Assembly: GCA_031273585.1 (NCBI GenBank)
Contig: JAISRP010000306.1
Location: 1 to 8,420 of the forward strand
Direction of reading: 5' to 3'
Length of the DNA stretch: 8,420 nucleotides
Origin: Synergistaceae bacterium
Lineage (GTDB): Bacteria; Synergistota; Synergistia; Synergistales; Synergistaceae
The notes under the pieces are model-generated. The model made no database searches and was not told the DNA's origin. It was given only the letters and a program-made list of their open reading frames with translations. The position numbers were made by a program, and so were the translations under genes. Positions 1 through 5,735 of the stretch are shown here, in pieces. Numbering within the stretch: position 1 is the stretch's first letter; every line of letters starts with the position of its first letter.

Positions 1-58
1 ACGAGACTGCTGACGGCCGAGACGGTCGTGATTCCAGCCAGCACAAGAAGGAAGCTCA

Positions 59-448
59 CTATGAAAACCCTGCCGCCTATTCGAAATTTGACCAACGCCC
101 ATGCTCCTTTAAGGATGCAACCAGTTATAAGCCAAAAATAATCGCGCCCCGCGGCTAATTATACGCGCTCTGGTCGGCCGCGCATTTAACCGTCAAGCCC
201 CCGCCTGTTGTCGTCGACCCTATCAGGCTTACGACTGCGGCTAAACTTGTAAGTGGTCTCTTGCAGCATGCGCGGTTCCTTCTGACCGATTAGTTTTCGC
301 CCGCTGCCTTCTTTATTTACTTACATGAGCCCACGCACAATTGTTGTCCACGAAACTCCGGACACTTTCCGACCTGGGTGACGCCTCTCTGCCTCTCGTT
401 TAACAGTGGTAGTGTGTTGAGTATCCATTCATCCGATGCTTTATCCAT
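59..448 (-). pseudogene. Decayed, internally deleted ISAzo13-family transposase remnant
   Basis: One minus-strand frame, read from the ATG at 448 down to about 59, carries both ends of what looks like an ISAzo13-type transposase. The N-terminus reads EWILNTLPLLNERQR followed by GVTQVGK, resembling the family's 'PFLNERxRR...GGVTxV' start. The C-terminal part contains KRPLTSLAAVVSLIGSTTT, then GLTVKC and HGRWSNF, resembling the family's 'RPLTSxxVVxxLIxxTTTxxGLxV' and final 'HGEWNYTI' region. The frame is interrupted by stops at 317-319, 290-292, 155-157, 125-127, 77-79 and 59-61. The catalytic middle, several hundred bases in a full gene, is missing: the N-terminal part joins the C-terminal part around 295-320. 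Both halves stay in the same frame, which suggests an in-frame deletion followed by point decay. The family assignment comes from remembered motifs, not a search. It cannot encode an active enzyme. Confidence 0.55.
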
Positions 449-454
449 GTTTGG

Positions 455-483
455 AGTATAGCAAAAATAAAACTAATAGTAAA
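455..483 (-). promoter_or_regulatory. Possible promoter of the transposase remnant
   Basis: On the minus strand there is a -35-like TTTACT (478-483), 17 bases of AT-rich spacer, and a -10-like TATACT (455-460) preceded by TG one base upstream. The predicted transcript would begin almost at the ATG at 448, so either the message is leaderless or the transposase start is not where it appears. It is only a sequence match in AT-rich DNA. Confidence 0.3.
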
Positions 484-576
484 ATTTATCTTGGGGTCCA
501 AGGGGCAAAAGGACAAAAATGGAGTTAAGGAAAATTCTTGATTTTATAAATCCGCTGCCTATTCAAAAAACCTGCT

Positions 577-630
577 GGAGGTCCAGGAGGCACTGCCTCA
601 AGCGCGGGGTTTGGGGCGGAGCCCCAAGGT
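577..630 (+). repeat. Partial copy R1 of the dispersed multi-hairpin repeat
   Basis: This is the terminal portion only of the repeat seen in full at 4665-4821. Positions 602-630 match 4790-4818 exactly over 29 bases, and the element at 7817-7975 carries the same segment in reverse with one substitution. Upstream, 'GGTCCAGG' is also shared. The small stem in this part (GAGGC/GCCTC around an ACT loop) has a different sequence from the corresponding stem in R3 but is still a stem. The T-stem and the GC-rich outer modules are absent. It lies in the leader region of the MATE gene. Confidence 0.75.
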
Positions 631-682
631 CCGCCCGCGTTTTTTTGGCGATCCTCGCGACGTATGCCAGCGGCATTTTTCA

Positions 683-691
683 TGTTAAAAT
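683..691 (+). promoter_or_regulatory. Possible extended -10 promoter for the MATE operon
   Basis: TGTTAAAAT reads as a TGn-type extended -10 (hexamer TAAAAT, 686-691), about 55 bases before the MATE start codon. No convincing -35 lies 17 bases upstream. A short stem, ATGCC/GGCAT with a T run (about 664-680), lies directly before it and could stop incoming transcription. The promoter would place R1 outside the main transcript. Confidence 0.3.
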
Positions 692-746
692 AAACTCTTT
701 AAGGAAGCGGTGATCGAGTCGCACGAACGAATCTGGAGGAATAGTT

Positions 747-2162
747 ATGAATGATGAAAAAACCGGCGTCAGGCCGGAGAACAAGATGGGGGTCATGCCG
801 ATCAACAGGCTCTTGCTGACGATGTCCCTGCCGATGATTGTGTCCATGTTGGTCCAGGCCCTTTACAACATTGTGGACAGCGTTTTCGTCGCCATGCTCA
901 GCGAGCAGGCCCTCACGTCGGTCTCGCTCGCCTTCCCCGCTCAGATGCTGATGATATCGGTGGGCGGCGGGACCGGCGTCGGGATGAACGCCCTGCTCTC
1001 GCGGAGCCTGGGGGAGAGGAACTTCGAAGTGGCCAACAGGGCCGGCCGGAACGGGCTGTTTCTGGCCGCGGCGGCGGCGGTGATCTTCGCCGTGGCTGGG
1101 ATTTTTCTCTCCGCCCCGTTTTTCGCGTCTCAGACGGACATAGCCGGCATTGCGGACGGCGGCGCGGTCTACCTCCGCATCTGCTACGTCTGCTCGTTCG
1201 GCGTCCTGTATCAGATGACGTTAGAGCGCCTGCTCCAGTCGACCGGGCGCACGCTTCACTCGATGTTAGTTCAGCTCTTCGGGGCGATAATCAATATAAT
1301 CCTCGATCCGGTCATGATATTCGGCCTCCTGGGTTTTCCGAGGCTCGGGGTTGCGGGGGCGGCCCTTGCCACTGTGACGGGGCAGTGCTCCGCCGCTCTG
1401 CTGGCGGCCTACATAAACGTCAGAAAAAACAGGGAGATAAACCTCGACATGAGGGGGTTCCGCCCGGACTGGGCGATAATCAAGCGAATTTACTCCGTGG
1501 GGGCGCCCTCCATCCTGATGGCGTCTATCGGCTCGGTGATGGTGTTCGGGTTCAACACCATCCTGATCCAGTTCACCACGACGGCGGCGGCGGTCTTCGG
1601 GGTCTATTTCAAGCTCCAGAGCTTCATCTTCCTGCCGATTTTCGGGCTCAACAACGGAATGGTCCCCATCATCGCTTATAACTTCGGCGCCTGCCGCCCC
1701 GAGAGGGTCAAGCGGACGGTGACGCTCTCGGTCTGCTACGCAACTGGAATAATGCTGGCGGGGCTCGCTGTGTTCTGGCTCTTCACCCCTCAGCTATTGG
1801 GGCTCTTCAACGCATCGGAGGCGATGCTCCTGATAGGCATCCCCGCCCTCAGGAGGATAAGCCTGAGCTTCATGTTCGCCGGATTCTGCATCTGTACCCT
1901 GTCGGTCTGCCAGGCGCTCGGCCACGGCATCCCGAGCCTGATCGTGTCGATCGTGCGCCAGCTCGTAGTCGTGCTCCCGGCGGCATATATCTTAGCCCGC
2001 CTGTGGGGGCTCGAGGCGGTGTGGTGGTCCTTCATAATAGGCGAGCTGGTCTCTGTCGCTCTATGTGTGTATTATATGCGGCGCATGTACGTCTCGGAGA
2101 TAAAGCCCCTCGGGGCTGTGTGCCGCTGCGCGGCGGCGGCGACTGAGGAAGGGAGGGCGTAA
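747..2162 (+). CDS. MATE family multidrug/cation efflux transporter
   Basis: This is an inner-membrane antiporter that exports drugs or other organic cations in exchange for Na+ or H+. The 471-residue length and about twelve hydrophobic segments are standard for MATE proteins. The N-terminal half carries the family's YNIVDSVFVAML segment (40-51) and, in the loop after TM2, SRSLGERN (85-92). A second, related half begins near residue 240, where the IIKRIYSVGAPS segment precedes the next hydrophobic helix; FGLNNGMVPIIAYNFGA (about 299-315) is the matching conserved segment. The start is supported by GGAGGAA seven or so bases upstream. The C-terminal tail is Ala/Cys-rich and ends in charged residues. 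The next gene starts 3 bases after the stop, so the two are probably cotranscribed. The substrate cannot be told from sequence; the family call is firm. Confidence 0.93.
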   Translation: MNDEKTGVRPENKMGVMPINRLLLTMSLPMIVSMLVQALYNIVDSVFVAMLSEQALTSVSLAFPAQMLMISVGGGTGVGMNALLSRSLGERNFEVANRAGRNGLFLAAAAAVIFAVAGIFLSAPFFASQTDIAGIADGGAVYLRICYVCSFGVLYQMTLERLLQSTGRTLHSMLVQLFGAIINIILDPVMIFGLLGFPRLGVAGAALATVTGQCSAALLAAYINVRKNREINLDMRGFRPDWAIIKRIYSVGAPSILMASIGSVMVFGFNTILIQFTTTAAAVFGVYFKLQSFIFLPIFGLNNGMVPIIAYNFGACRPERVKRTVTLSVCYATGIMLAGLAVFWLFTPQLLGLFNASEAMLLIGIPALRRISLSFMFAGFCICTLSVCQALGHGIPSLIVSIVRQLVVVLPAAYILARLWGLEAVWWSFIIGELVSVALCVYYMRRMYVSEIKPLGAVCRCAAAATEEGRA

Positions 2163-2165
2163 TAT

Positions 2166-2444
2166 ATGGATTTTGTGCACGAGGCAAATCGGGTTTACGT
2201 CGAGGACGAGGCCGGGGCGGTGATTGCCGAGATCACGTTTCCGGACATGGGCGGCGGCAGGGTGGAGATCAACCATACGTTCGTGTCCCCCGTGCTGCGC
2301 GGAGGAGGCGTCGCCGCGATGCTCATGGATCATGCTTATGACGAGATAAAGTCGAGCGGGAGGACTGCCGTGCCAACCTGCTCGTACTCGGTGAGCTGGT
2401 TCGAGAAGCACGAGGACAAGAGGGATATCCTGGCGGAGGACTGA
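2166..2444 (+). CDS. Short GNAT-like acetyltransferase, YjdJ type (COG2388)
   Basis: This 92-residue protein matches the mini-GNAT fold of the YjdJ family, which keeps the acetyl-CoA-binding core but lacks most of the substrate side of larger GNAT enzymes. The signature is VSPVLRGGGVAAMLMDHA (40-57), in which RGGGVA is the pyrophosphate-binding turn. It is followed by VPTCSYSVSWFEKHED (69-84), corresponding to the family's 'P.C.Y....(x)KH.EY' block with a conserved Cys. These proteins are about 90-100 residues long, so it is complete. The acceptor substrate is unknown for most members. The start lies 3 bases after the MATE stop, with a GGGAGG-type ribosome site inside the end of that gene, so translation is probably coupled to the pump. 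Whether the two are functionally linked is unknown. Confidence 0.85.
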   Translation: MDFVHEANRVYVEDEAGAVIAEITFPDMGGGRVEINHTFVSPVLRGGGVAAMLMDHAYDEIKSSGRTAVPTCSYSVSWFEKHEDKRDILAED

Positions 2445-2479
2445 GGCAGTCAGTTACGAAATCCGCAGAGCGCCGGCCA

Positions 2480-2520
2480 TGCGCCGTTGTTAGAAAAACG
2501 GCGCACTTGATTGTTGTGTT
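2480..2520 (+). terminator. Probable terminator after the MATE/GNAT unit
   Basis: A perfect 9-bp inverted repeat, TGCGCCGTT (2480-2488) and AACGGCGCA (2497-2505), encloses an 8-base loop about 35 bases after the stop codon of the short GNAT gene. The downstream stretch is T-rich but broken by G residues, so it is a weak intrinsic terminator. Confidence 0.5.
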
Positions 2521-2527
2521 GATCAAC
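2518..2527. promoter_or_regulatory. GTTGATCAAC palindrome, possible operator
   Basis: This is a perfect 10-bp palindrome in the AT-rich gap (2445-2698) between the short GNAT gene and the YfcC-type carrier. Such a site could bind a dimeric regulator. No convincing -35/-10 pair could be placed in this gap, and one short palindrome may be chance. Confidence 0.2.
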
Positions 2528-2698
2528 GATGAATCATCCCTGGACTTAAAAAAATTATACAACGAACCGAATTTTTAAATCCGGCCCGGAACGTCCGAAA
2601 AAACAGTTGTCTTTACCGATGTGCGGCAAAAAAATTAATTGTAGTATCGGCTAGTTGGGATTGGATTACACGTCAAAACTATGTTGGGAGGTGCATGG

Positions 2699-4099
2699 AT
2701 GCACGCTGATGACAACACCCACGTTACCGGTATACCCCATGTGTTTACAACCCTGTTTCTCATTATAATTTTATCCGCGGTAGCAACATGGGTGGTCCCG
2801 GCCGGTCAGTACGACAGGGACCGCGCGGGATCGAGAGGGAGCGTCATAACCCCCGGCTCCTACTCTCCTGCTGAGCGTAACCCAATGGGGTTGATGGACG
2901 CGCTCTCGACCGTGCATCGCGGGATGGTCTCCGCAGCGGAGACTGTTTTTTTCGTATTCGTGACATTTGCCTCGATATCGCTGATGGTTGCTACCGGCGC
3001 TTTCCACGCGCTGATTGCCAAGCTGCTTTCCATGTTCGACGGCAAGGCGCGCCTGCTCGTCATACCGCTGTTCATAACCCTGATAGGCCTGGCGTCCTCC
3101 ACGATGGCGGTCTTCGAGGAGATGTTCGCCTTCATCCCGCTTTTCGTCTCCGCCGCCCTGGCGATGGGCTTCGACGCCTTAGTCGGGATGGCGATAGTGG
3201 CGCTTGGCATAGGGCTCGGCACGTCGGGCGCGTTCCTCAACCCGTTCACCGTCGGGATAGCCCAGAATATCGCCGGGCTCAGCCTGTATTCGGGGGCGGG
3301 TTACAGGATCTTCTGCCACATGCTTATGGTGACAGTAGCCTCGGCGTACGTTATGGTATACGCATACAGGATATCGCACCGCCCGGAGCTCGGCCTCATG
3401 TACGGGCACAAGCCGAAAAACCCGCATATCGACGAGAAAATTTTGAGGGAGTACCCCATGAAGGTACGGCACTGCCTCGTCCTGCTGACCATGATCGCGG
3501 GCGTCGTGCTCATAATATGGGGGGTGCTGACGCGCGGCTGGTTCTTCGAGCAGCTCATGGCAATCTACCTCACGATGGGGGTGTCATCGGGGCTCATGAT
3601 GGGCTGGTCGCCCGACAAGATATCCCACAAGTGGGCGGAGGGCGCCTCGGAGATAACCTCCACCTGTCTCAAGATCGCGCTGGCCAAGGGAATAGTCCTC
3701 ATACTCCAAAATTCCAACGTACTCGATACCCTGATACACTGGATAGCCTCGCCAATGGCCGGGCTGCCGAGATGGGCCGCCGCTGAGTCAATGCTCCTGT
3801 TCCAGACCGCGCTGAATTTCATCGTGCCATCCGGCTCCGGTCAGGCCGTCGTTAGCATGCCGATAATGGTCCCCCTGTCGGATCTCCTGGGAGTGTCCAG
3901 GCAGACCGCCGTGCTCGCGTTTCAGTTCGGGGACGGGATCTCGAACATACTCTGGATTACCGGCTCCATGCCGATAATCTGCAAGTTCGCGAAAGTCCCG
4001 CCGCGAAAGTGGCTCAGGTGGTTTGCGCCGCTCTTCGTGCTCATCTTAGCGACTCAGATGCTCTGCATAGCCGGCGCCCTGCTGATAGACTACCGGTGA
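2699..4099 (+). CDS. YfcC/DcuC-type membrane carrier (C4-dicarboxylate or amino-acid type)
   Basis: This is an integral inner-membrane transporter of the ion transporter superfamily (DcuC/YfcC/AbgT-related). It has about 466 residues and roughly 11-12 hydrophobic segments, the first at 14-34 ending in the typical TWVVPAGQY. Conserved elements are the first re-entrant region around TSGAFLNPFTVGIAQNIAGL (175-194) and, in the second half, NFIVPSGSGQAVVSMPIM (373-390) followed by AFQFGDGISNILW. Family members carry dicarboxylates, basic amino acids or peptide-like substrates; which one applies here cannot be read from sequence. An in-frame ATG also exists at 2681, but GGGAGG (2686-2691) lies downstream of it and 7 bases before the ATG at 2699, so I chose 2699. 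No partner enzyme gene is adjacent, and the gene appears to be transcribed alone. Confidence 0.88.
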   Translation: MHADDNTHVTGIPHVFTTLFLIIILSAVATWVVPAGQYDRDRAGSRGSVITPGSYSPAERNPMGLMDALSTVHRGMVSAAETVFFVFVTFASISLMVATGAFHALIAKLLSMFDGKARLLVIPLFITLIGLASSTMAVFEEMFAFIPLFVSAALAMGFDALVGMAIVALGIGLGTSGAFLNPFTVGIAQNIAGLSLYSGAGYRIFCHMLMVTVASAYVMVYAYRISHRPELGLMYGHKPKNPHIDEKILREYPMKVRHCLVLLTMIAGVVLIIWGVLTRGWFFEQLMAIYLTMGVSSGLMMGWSPDKISHKWAEGASEITSTCLKIALAKGIVLILQNSNVLDTLIHWIASPMAGLPRWAAAESMLLFQTALNFIVPSGSGQAVVSMPIMVPLSDLLGVSRQTAVLAFQFGDGISNILWITGSMPIICKFAKVPPRKWLRWFAPLFVLILATQMLCIAGALLIDYR

Positions 4100-4149
4100 T
4101 GAGCCCCGCCCCGCAAATTCCTCGGCCGGTGCGGTGTAACTTATTTAAG

Positions 4150-4177
4150 TTTAAGTCGGCTGAATTTATGATATTAT
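4150..4177 (+). promoter_or_regulatory. Possible promoter of the di-Mop gene
   Basis: TTTAAG (4150-4155) is separated by 16 bases from TATTAT (4172-4177) in a clearly AT-rich patch between two GC-rich genes, about 40 bases before the start codon at 4219. Overlapping TATTAT/TATAAC choices make the exact -10 uncertain. Confidence 0.35.
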
Positions 4178-4218
4178 TATAACACTAAATTTGAGAACGG
4201 ATGCGGGAGGTGTCTTTG

Positions 4219-4650
4219 ATGAAGTCTAGCGCGAGAAATTATTACCACGGCGCGGTGTTGAACGTATTCCCTGGTTCGGTCAGCGACGAGATCGAGATAG
4301 TCCTTGACAACAGCAATGCCAGGATGACCGCTATCATTTCCAGCACCAACGTCAAGACGCTCGGGCTCGAACCGGGCAAGAAGGTAGTCGTGCTGATCAA
4401 GGCTCACTGGGTGATCCTCGTTGACAACAGCGACGGGACCAAGTTCTCGTCCCGCAACCAGCTGCCGGGGACGGTCGTCTCGGTGAAGGAAAGCGCGCTC
4501 GAGGCCGAGGTGAACCTGAGGCTCGACTGCGGCGAACCCATGTCCGTGATAGTCTCGTCCAGCTCGCTGAAGGACATGGGCATAGAGGCCGGAATGCGCC
4601 TCACCGCCCTGTTCAAAGCGTCGAACGTCATCGTCGGGATCAAGCGATAG
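4219..4650 (+). CDS. Di-Mop (TOBE) molybdate-binding protein, molbindin type
   Basis: This is a small cytoplasmic oxyanion-binding protein, likely storing or buffering molybdate or tungstate. Its 143 residues form two tandem Mop/TOBE domains: residues 3-68 (SARNYYHGAVLNVFPGS through IKAHWVILV) and 77-143 (SSRNQLPGTVVSVKESAL through FKASNVIVGIKR). Both open with the family's 'S-A/S-RN-x-(L)-x-G' motif and end in 'LIKA/FKAS-x-V'. There is no transporter ATPase or ModE-type HTH, so this is a stand-alone molbindin (ModG-like). Mop proteins assemble into hexamer-like rings and bind oxyanions at domain interfaces. An in-frame ATG lies at 4201, but GGGAGG (4205-4210) sits between it and the ATG at 4219 with 8 bases of spacing, so 4219 is the better start. 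No mod transport or molybdoenzyme genes are next to it. The multi-hairpin repeat R2 begins 14 bases after its stop. Confidence 0.88.
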   Translation: MKSSARNYYHGAVLNVFPGSVSDEIEIVLDNSNARMTAIISSTNVKTLGLEPGKKVVVLIKAHWVILVDNSDGTKFSSRNQLPGTVVSVKESALEAEVNLRLDCGEPMSVIVSSSSLKDMGIEAGMRLTALFKASNVIVGIKR

Positions 4651-4664
4651 TCCTAAAAAATGGC

Positions 4665-4821
4665 GGACCGTGGGCGCCGCCCACGCCCGCCGGGGGACCA
4701 GTCCCCCGGACCCCCGTTTTCTTTTTTTGATTTTCGCCCTGCGGGCGAAAATCAAAAAAATAAAATAGGGTCCAGGGAGCTGGCAGCAGGCGCGGGGTTT
4801 GGGGCGGAGCCCCAAGGTTTT
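4665..4821 (+). repeat. Complete copy R2 of a dispersed multi-hairpin repeat
   Basis: The 157-bp element is built of consecutive potential stem-loops. (1) GTGGGC/GCCCAC around GCC (4670-4684). (2) CCGGGGGAC/GTCCCCCGG around CA (4690-4709). (3) A perfect 18-bp stem, left arm 4722-4739 and right arm 4743-4760, with a 3-base TGC loop and T/A runs at its outer ends. (4) TCCAGGGAGC (4771-4780), half of a stem that is complete in R3. (5) The GC-rich tail 4790-4821, where GGGGC/GCCCC pair. The element at 7817-7975 is the same sequence inverted; the first 51 bases here differ from that copy at only three positions by my alignment. It directly follows the di-Mop gene, so stem 3 could serve as its terminator. 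Confidence 0.88.
4722..4760. terminator. Bidirectional terminator-like stem inside R2
   Basis: A perfect 18-bp inverted repeat with a TGC loop. Its outer arm ends are T7 on the left and A7 on the right, so RNA from either strand would end in a GC-containing stem followed by U residues that belong partly to the stem. It is the only good terminator candidate for the di-Mop gene, about 70 bases after its stop. Confidence 0.5.
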
Positions 4822-4867
4822 ACCCCGAGCCGTGAGAGGACATGACGGCCGCGTCAGACGCAAAAAA

Positions 4868-4926
4868 CAAAACCGGGCTGCCGATGATCGCCATGTACGT
4901 CTGGCGATTTCGGCAGCCCGGTTTTT
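4868..4926 (-). terminator. Strong intrinsic terminator of the 4938-5246 gene
   Basis: Arms 4869-4883 and 4911-4925 pair perfectly over 15 bp. The pairing continues, after a small internal loop, with a further 7 bp (4887-4893 with 4902-4908) around an 8-base loop. Read on the minus strand the stem is followed by TTTTGTTTTTTG, an excellent U tract just after the stop codon of the minus-strand gene. On the plus strand it ends in GGTTTTTGATTT, so it is probably bidirectional and would also block read-through from the di-Mop/R2 side. Confidence 0.85.
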
Positions 4927-4937
4927 GATTTCGATCG

Positions 4938-5246
4938 TCAGATCGAACCTGTCGCTTCCCGATTCCCTTTATGAGAGTTCTCCCGCTTTTTTTCCCTGCG
5001 CTTTTTCTCCCTCGCAAATGCCTGGCATAGATATTTGGGATCTGCATCCTCAGTGAAAAAATCTGCCTCGACGAGCTCCTTGAGGATGGCCTTGAAGCTG
5101 TAACCTCTCCCGCGAAGCTCGAGGATGTCGTCGTATCCCATTTTAACCACCGAGGAGAATGAAGCGCGTCCGTTTCTGGTCGGCGGTTTTGACGCCATGG
5201 ATTTCAGGACGTCATGCAATACGGCGTTGGTGTCTCTGGGTTTCAT
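4938..5246 (-). CDS. Small basic protein of unknown function, possible DNA-binding
   Basis: I do not recognise a named family. The 102-residue product has a well-formed ribosome site (GGAGGTGAG, about 6 bases before the ATG) and its own strong terminator right after the stop, so it is very likely a real gene. The middle part, YDDILELRGRGYSFKAILKE (38-57), continuing to ADPKYLCQAFAREKKRR, resembles helix-turn-helix-like segments of the 'I..LR.RGYS...I...L.......L......' type found in small plasmid or mobile-element proteins. The C-terminus (78-98) is strongly charged, with several Lys/Arg runs, and probably disordered. It has no signal peptide or membrane segment. It is monocistronic and faces away from the flavin reductase gene. 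A DNA-binding or mobilisation-accessory role is inference only. Confidence 0.75.
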   Translation of the reverse strand: MKPRDTNAVLHDVLKSMASKPPTRNGRASFSSVVKMGYDDILELRGRGYSFKAILKELVEADFFTEDADPKYLCQAFAREKKRREKKRENSHKGNREATGSI

Positions 5247-5302
5247 AATTATCTCACCTCCAAGCCTCTTGAAATACCCAAATCGCTCAAGCTCTCCTGT
5301 CT

Positions 5303-5311
5303 TGCTATAAT
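5303..5311 (+). promoter_or_regulatory. Extended -10 (TGCTATAAT) without an obvious gene
   Basis: A perfect TGn-TATAAT (hexamer 5306-5311) points rightward into the gene-poor gap 5247-5735. No clear -35 lies 17 bases upstream. The next convincing plus-strand gene starts 425 bases away. It may drive a long leader or a small RNA, or be a relic of a deleted gene. Confidence 0.3.
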
Positions 5312-5664
5312 CTCAGAGAGGCTGAGCATCTAAAAACGCATTTTCCCTTGAATTTTGGGAATTGTAAAGCTGATTTTTAATAGAAAATGTCACATATCAA
5401 GTATTTTTAAGAGGTGTGATCGTGATGCCGACAAATATTTGATTGTTAAAGCTCTATAAGCACCTGAATCTTCGACCCGCCGGATTTTTCCATGCAAAAT
5501 GGCCGATTCATCGGGAGGGGCGTGAGGTCCAAACCCGCGGGCGGAGGACCGCGGACGCCGCCGCGCCAAAAAGCCAGGCCGCAAAAAAAGACGAGCGGGG
5601 AGCTCTCTCCATGACTGAGGTTGAGGCGCATCCTTCAGGTCCTGGCTGTGGGTTCGGGTTTTTG

Positions 5665-5673
5665 TGATAAAAT
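5665..5673 (+). promoter_or_regulatory. Possible extended -10 promoter for the flavin reductase/GNAT pair
   Basis: TGATAAAAT fits a TGn-extended -10 (hexamer 5668-5673) and lies about 62 bases before the ATG at 5736. No good -35 is seen. The short T-rich approach (5658-5663) is compatible with a promoter but not decisive. Confidence 0.3.
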
Positions 5674-5735
5674 GGACTGCGTATTTTCGATGAGATGTTG
5701 AAGCATTCATTTTTATGAAGGGGGCTGAAAAAATC

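Larger units (their letters stand above)
5247..5735. other. Gene-poor gap between the small basic protein and the flavin reductase
   Basis: The left half (5247-5440) is AT-rich. It contains the TGCTATAAT above and a good ribosome-site-like AAGAGGTG (5409-5416) followed by an ATG at 5425, but that frame stops after five codons. The right half (5480-5650) is GC-rich. Within it, 5547-5568 (GGACCGCGGACGCCGCCGCGCC) resembles the outer module of the repeat at 4665-4687 with a few differences, so it may be a worn fragment of the same family. A possible 74-codon frame from a TTG at 5443 has no recognisable content, and I do not call it. Confidence 0.5.

Noticed and set aside
3..158. Open plus-strand frame entering from the left edge (ends PKIIAPRG)
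   Set aside because: It lies opposite the transposase-like frame, which carries recognisable motifs. The plus-strand translation shows no family features.
519..713. 64-codon plus-strand frame
   Set aside because: It runs through the repeat copy R1, has a weak ribosome site and an unconvincing composition.
4665..4821. CRISPR array or riboswitch reading of the hairpin chain
   Set aside because: The stems are not copies of one repeat separated by unique spacers, and the element lies after a gene rather than in a leader, so neither reading fits.
4177..4863. 228-codon minus-strand frame opposite the di-Mop gene
   Set aside because: It is antisense to a clear gene and continues through the whole repeat R2; GC-rich DNA keeps such frames open by chance.
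5443..5667. 74-codon frame from a TTG at 5443
   Set aside because: There is no proper ribosome site for that codon, the composition is Arg/Ala/Gly-rich from a GC-rich patch, and it resembles no known protein.
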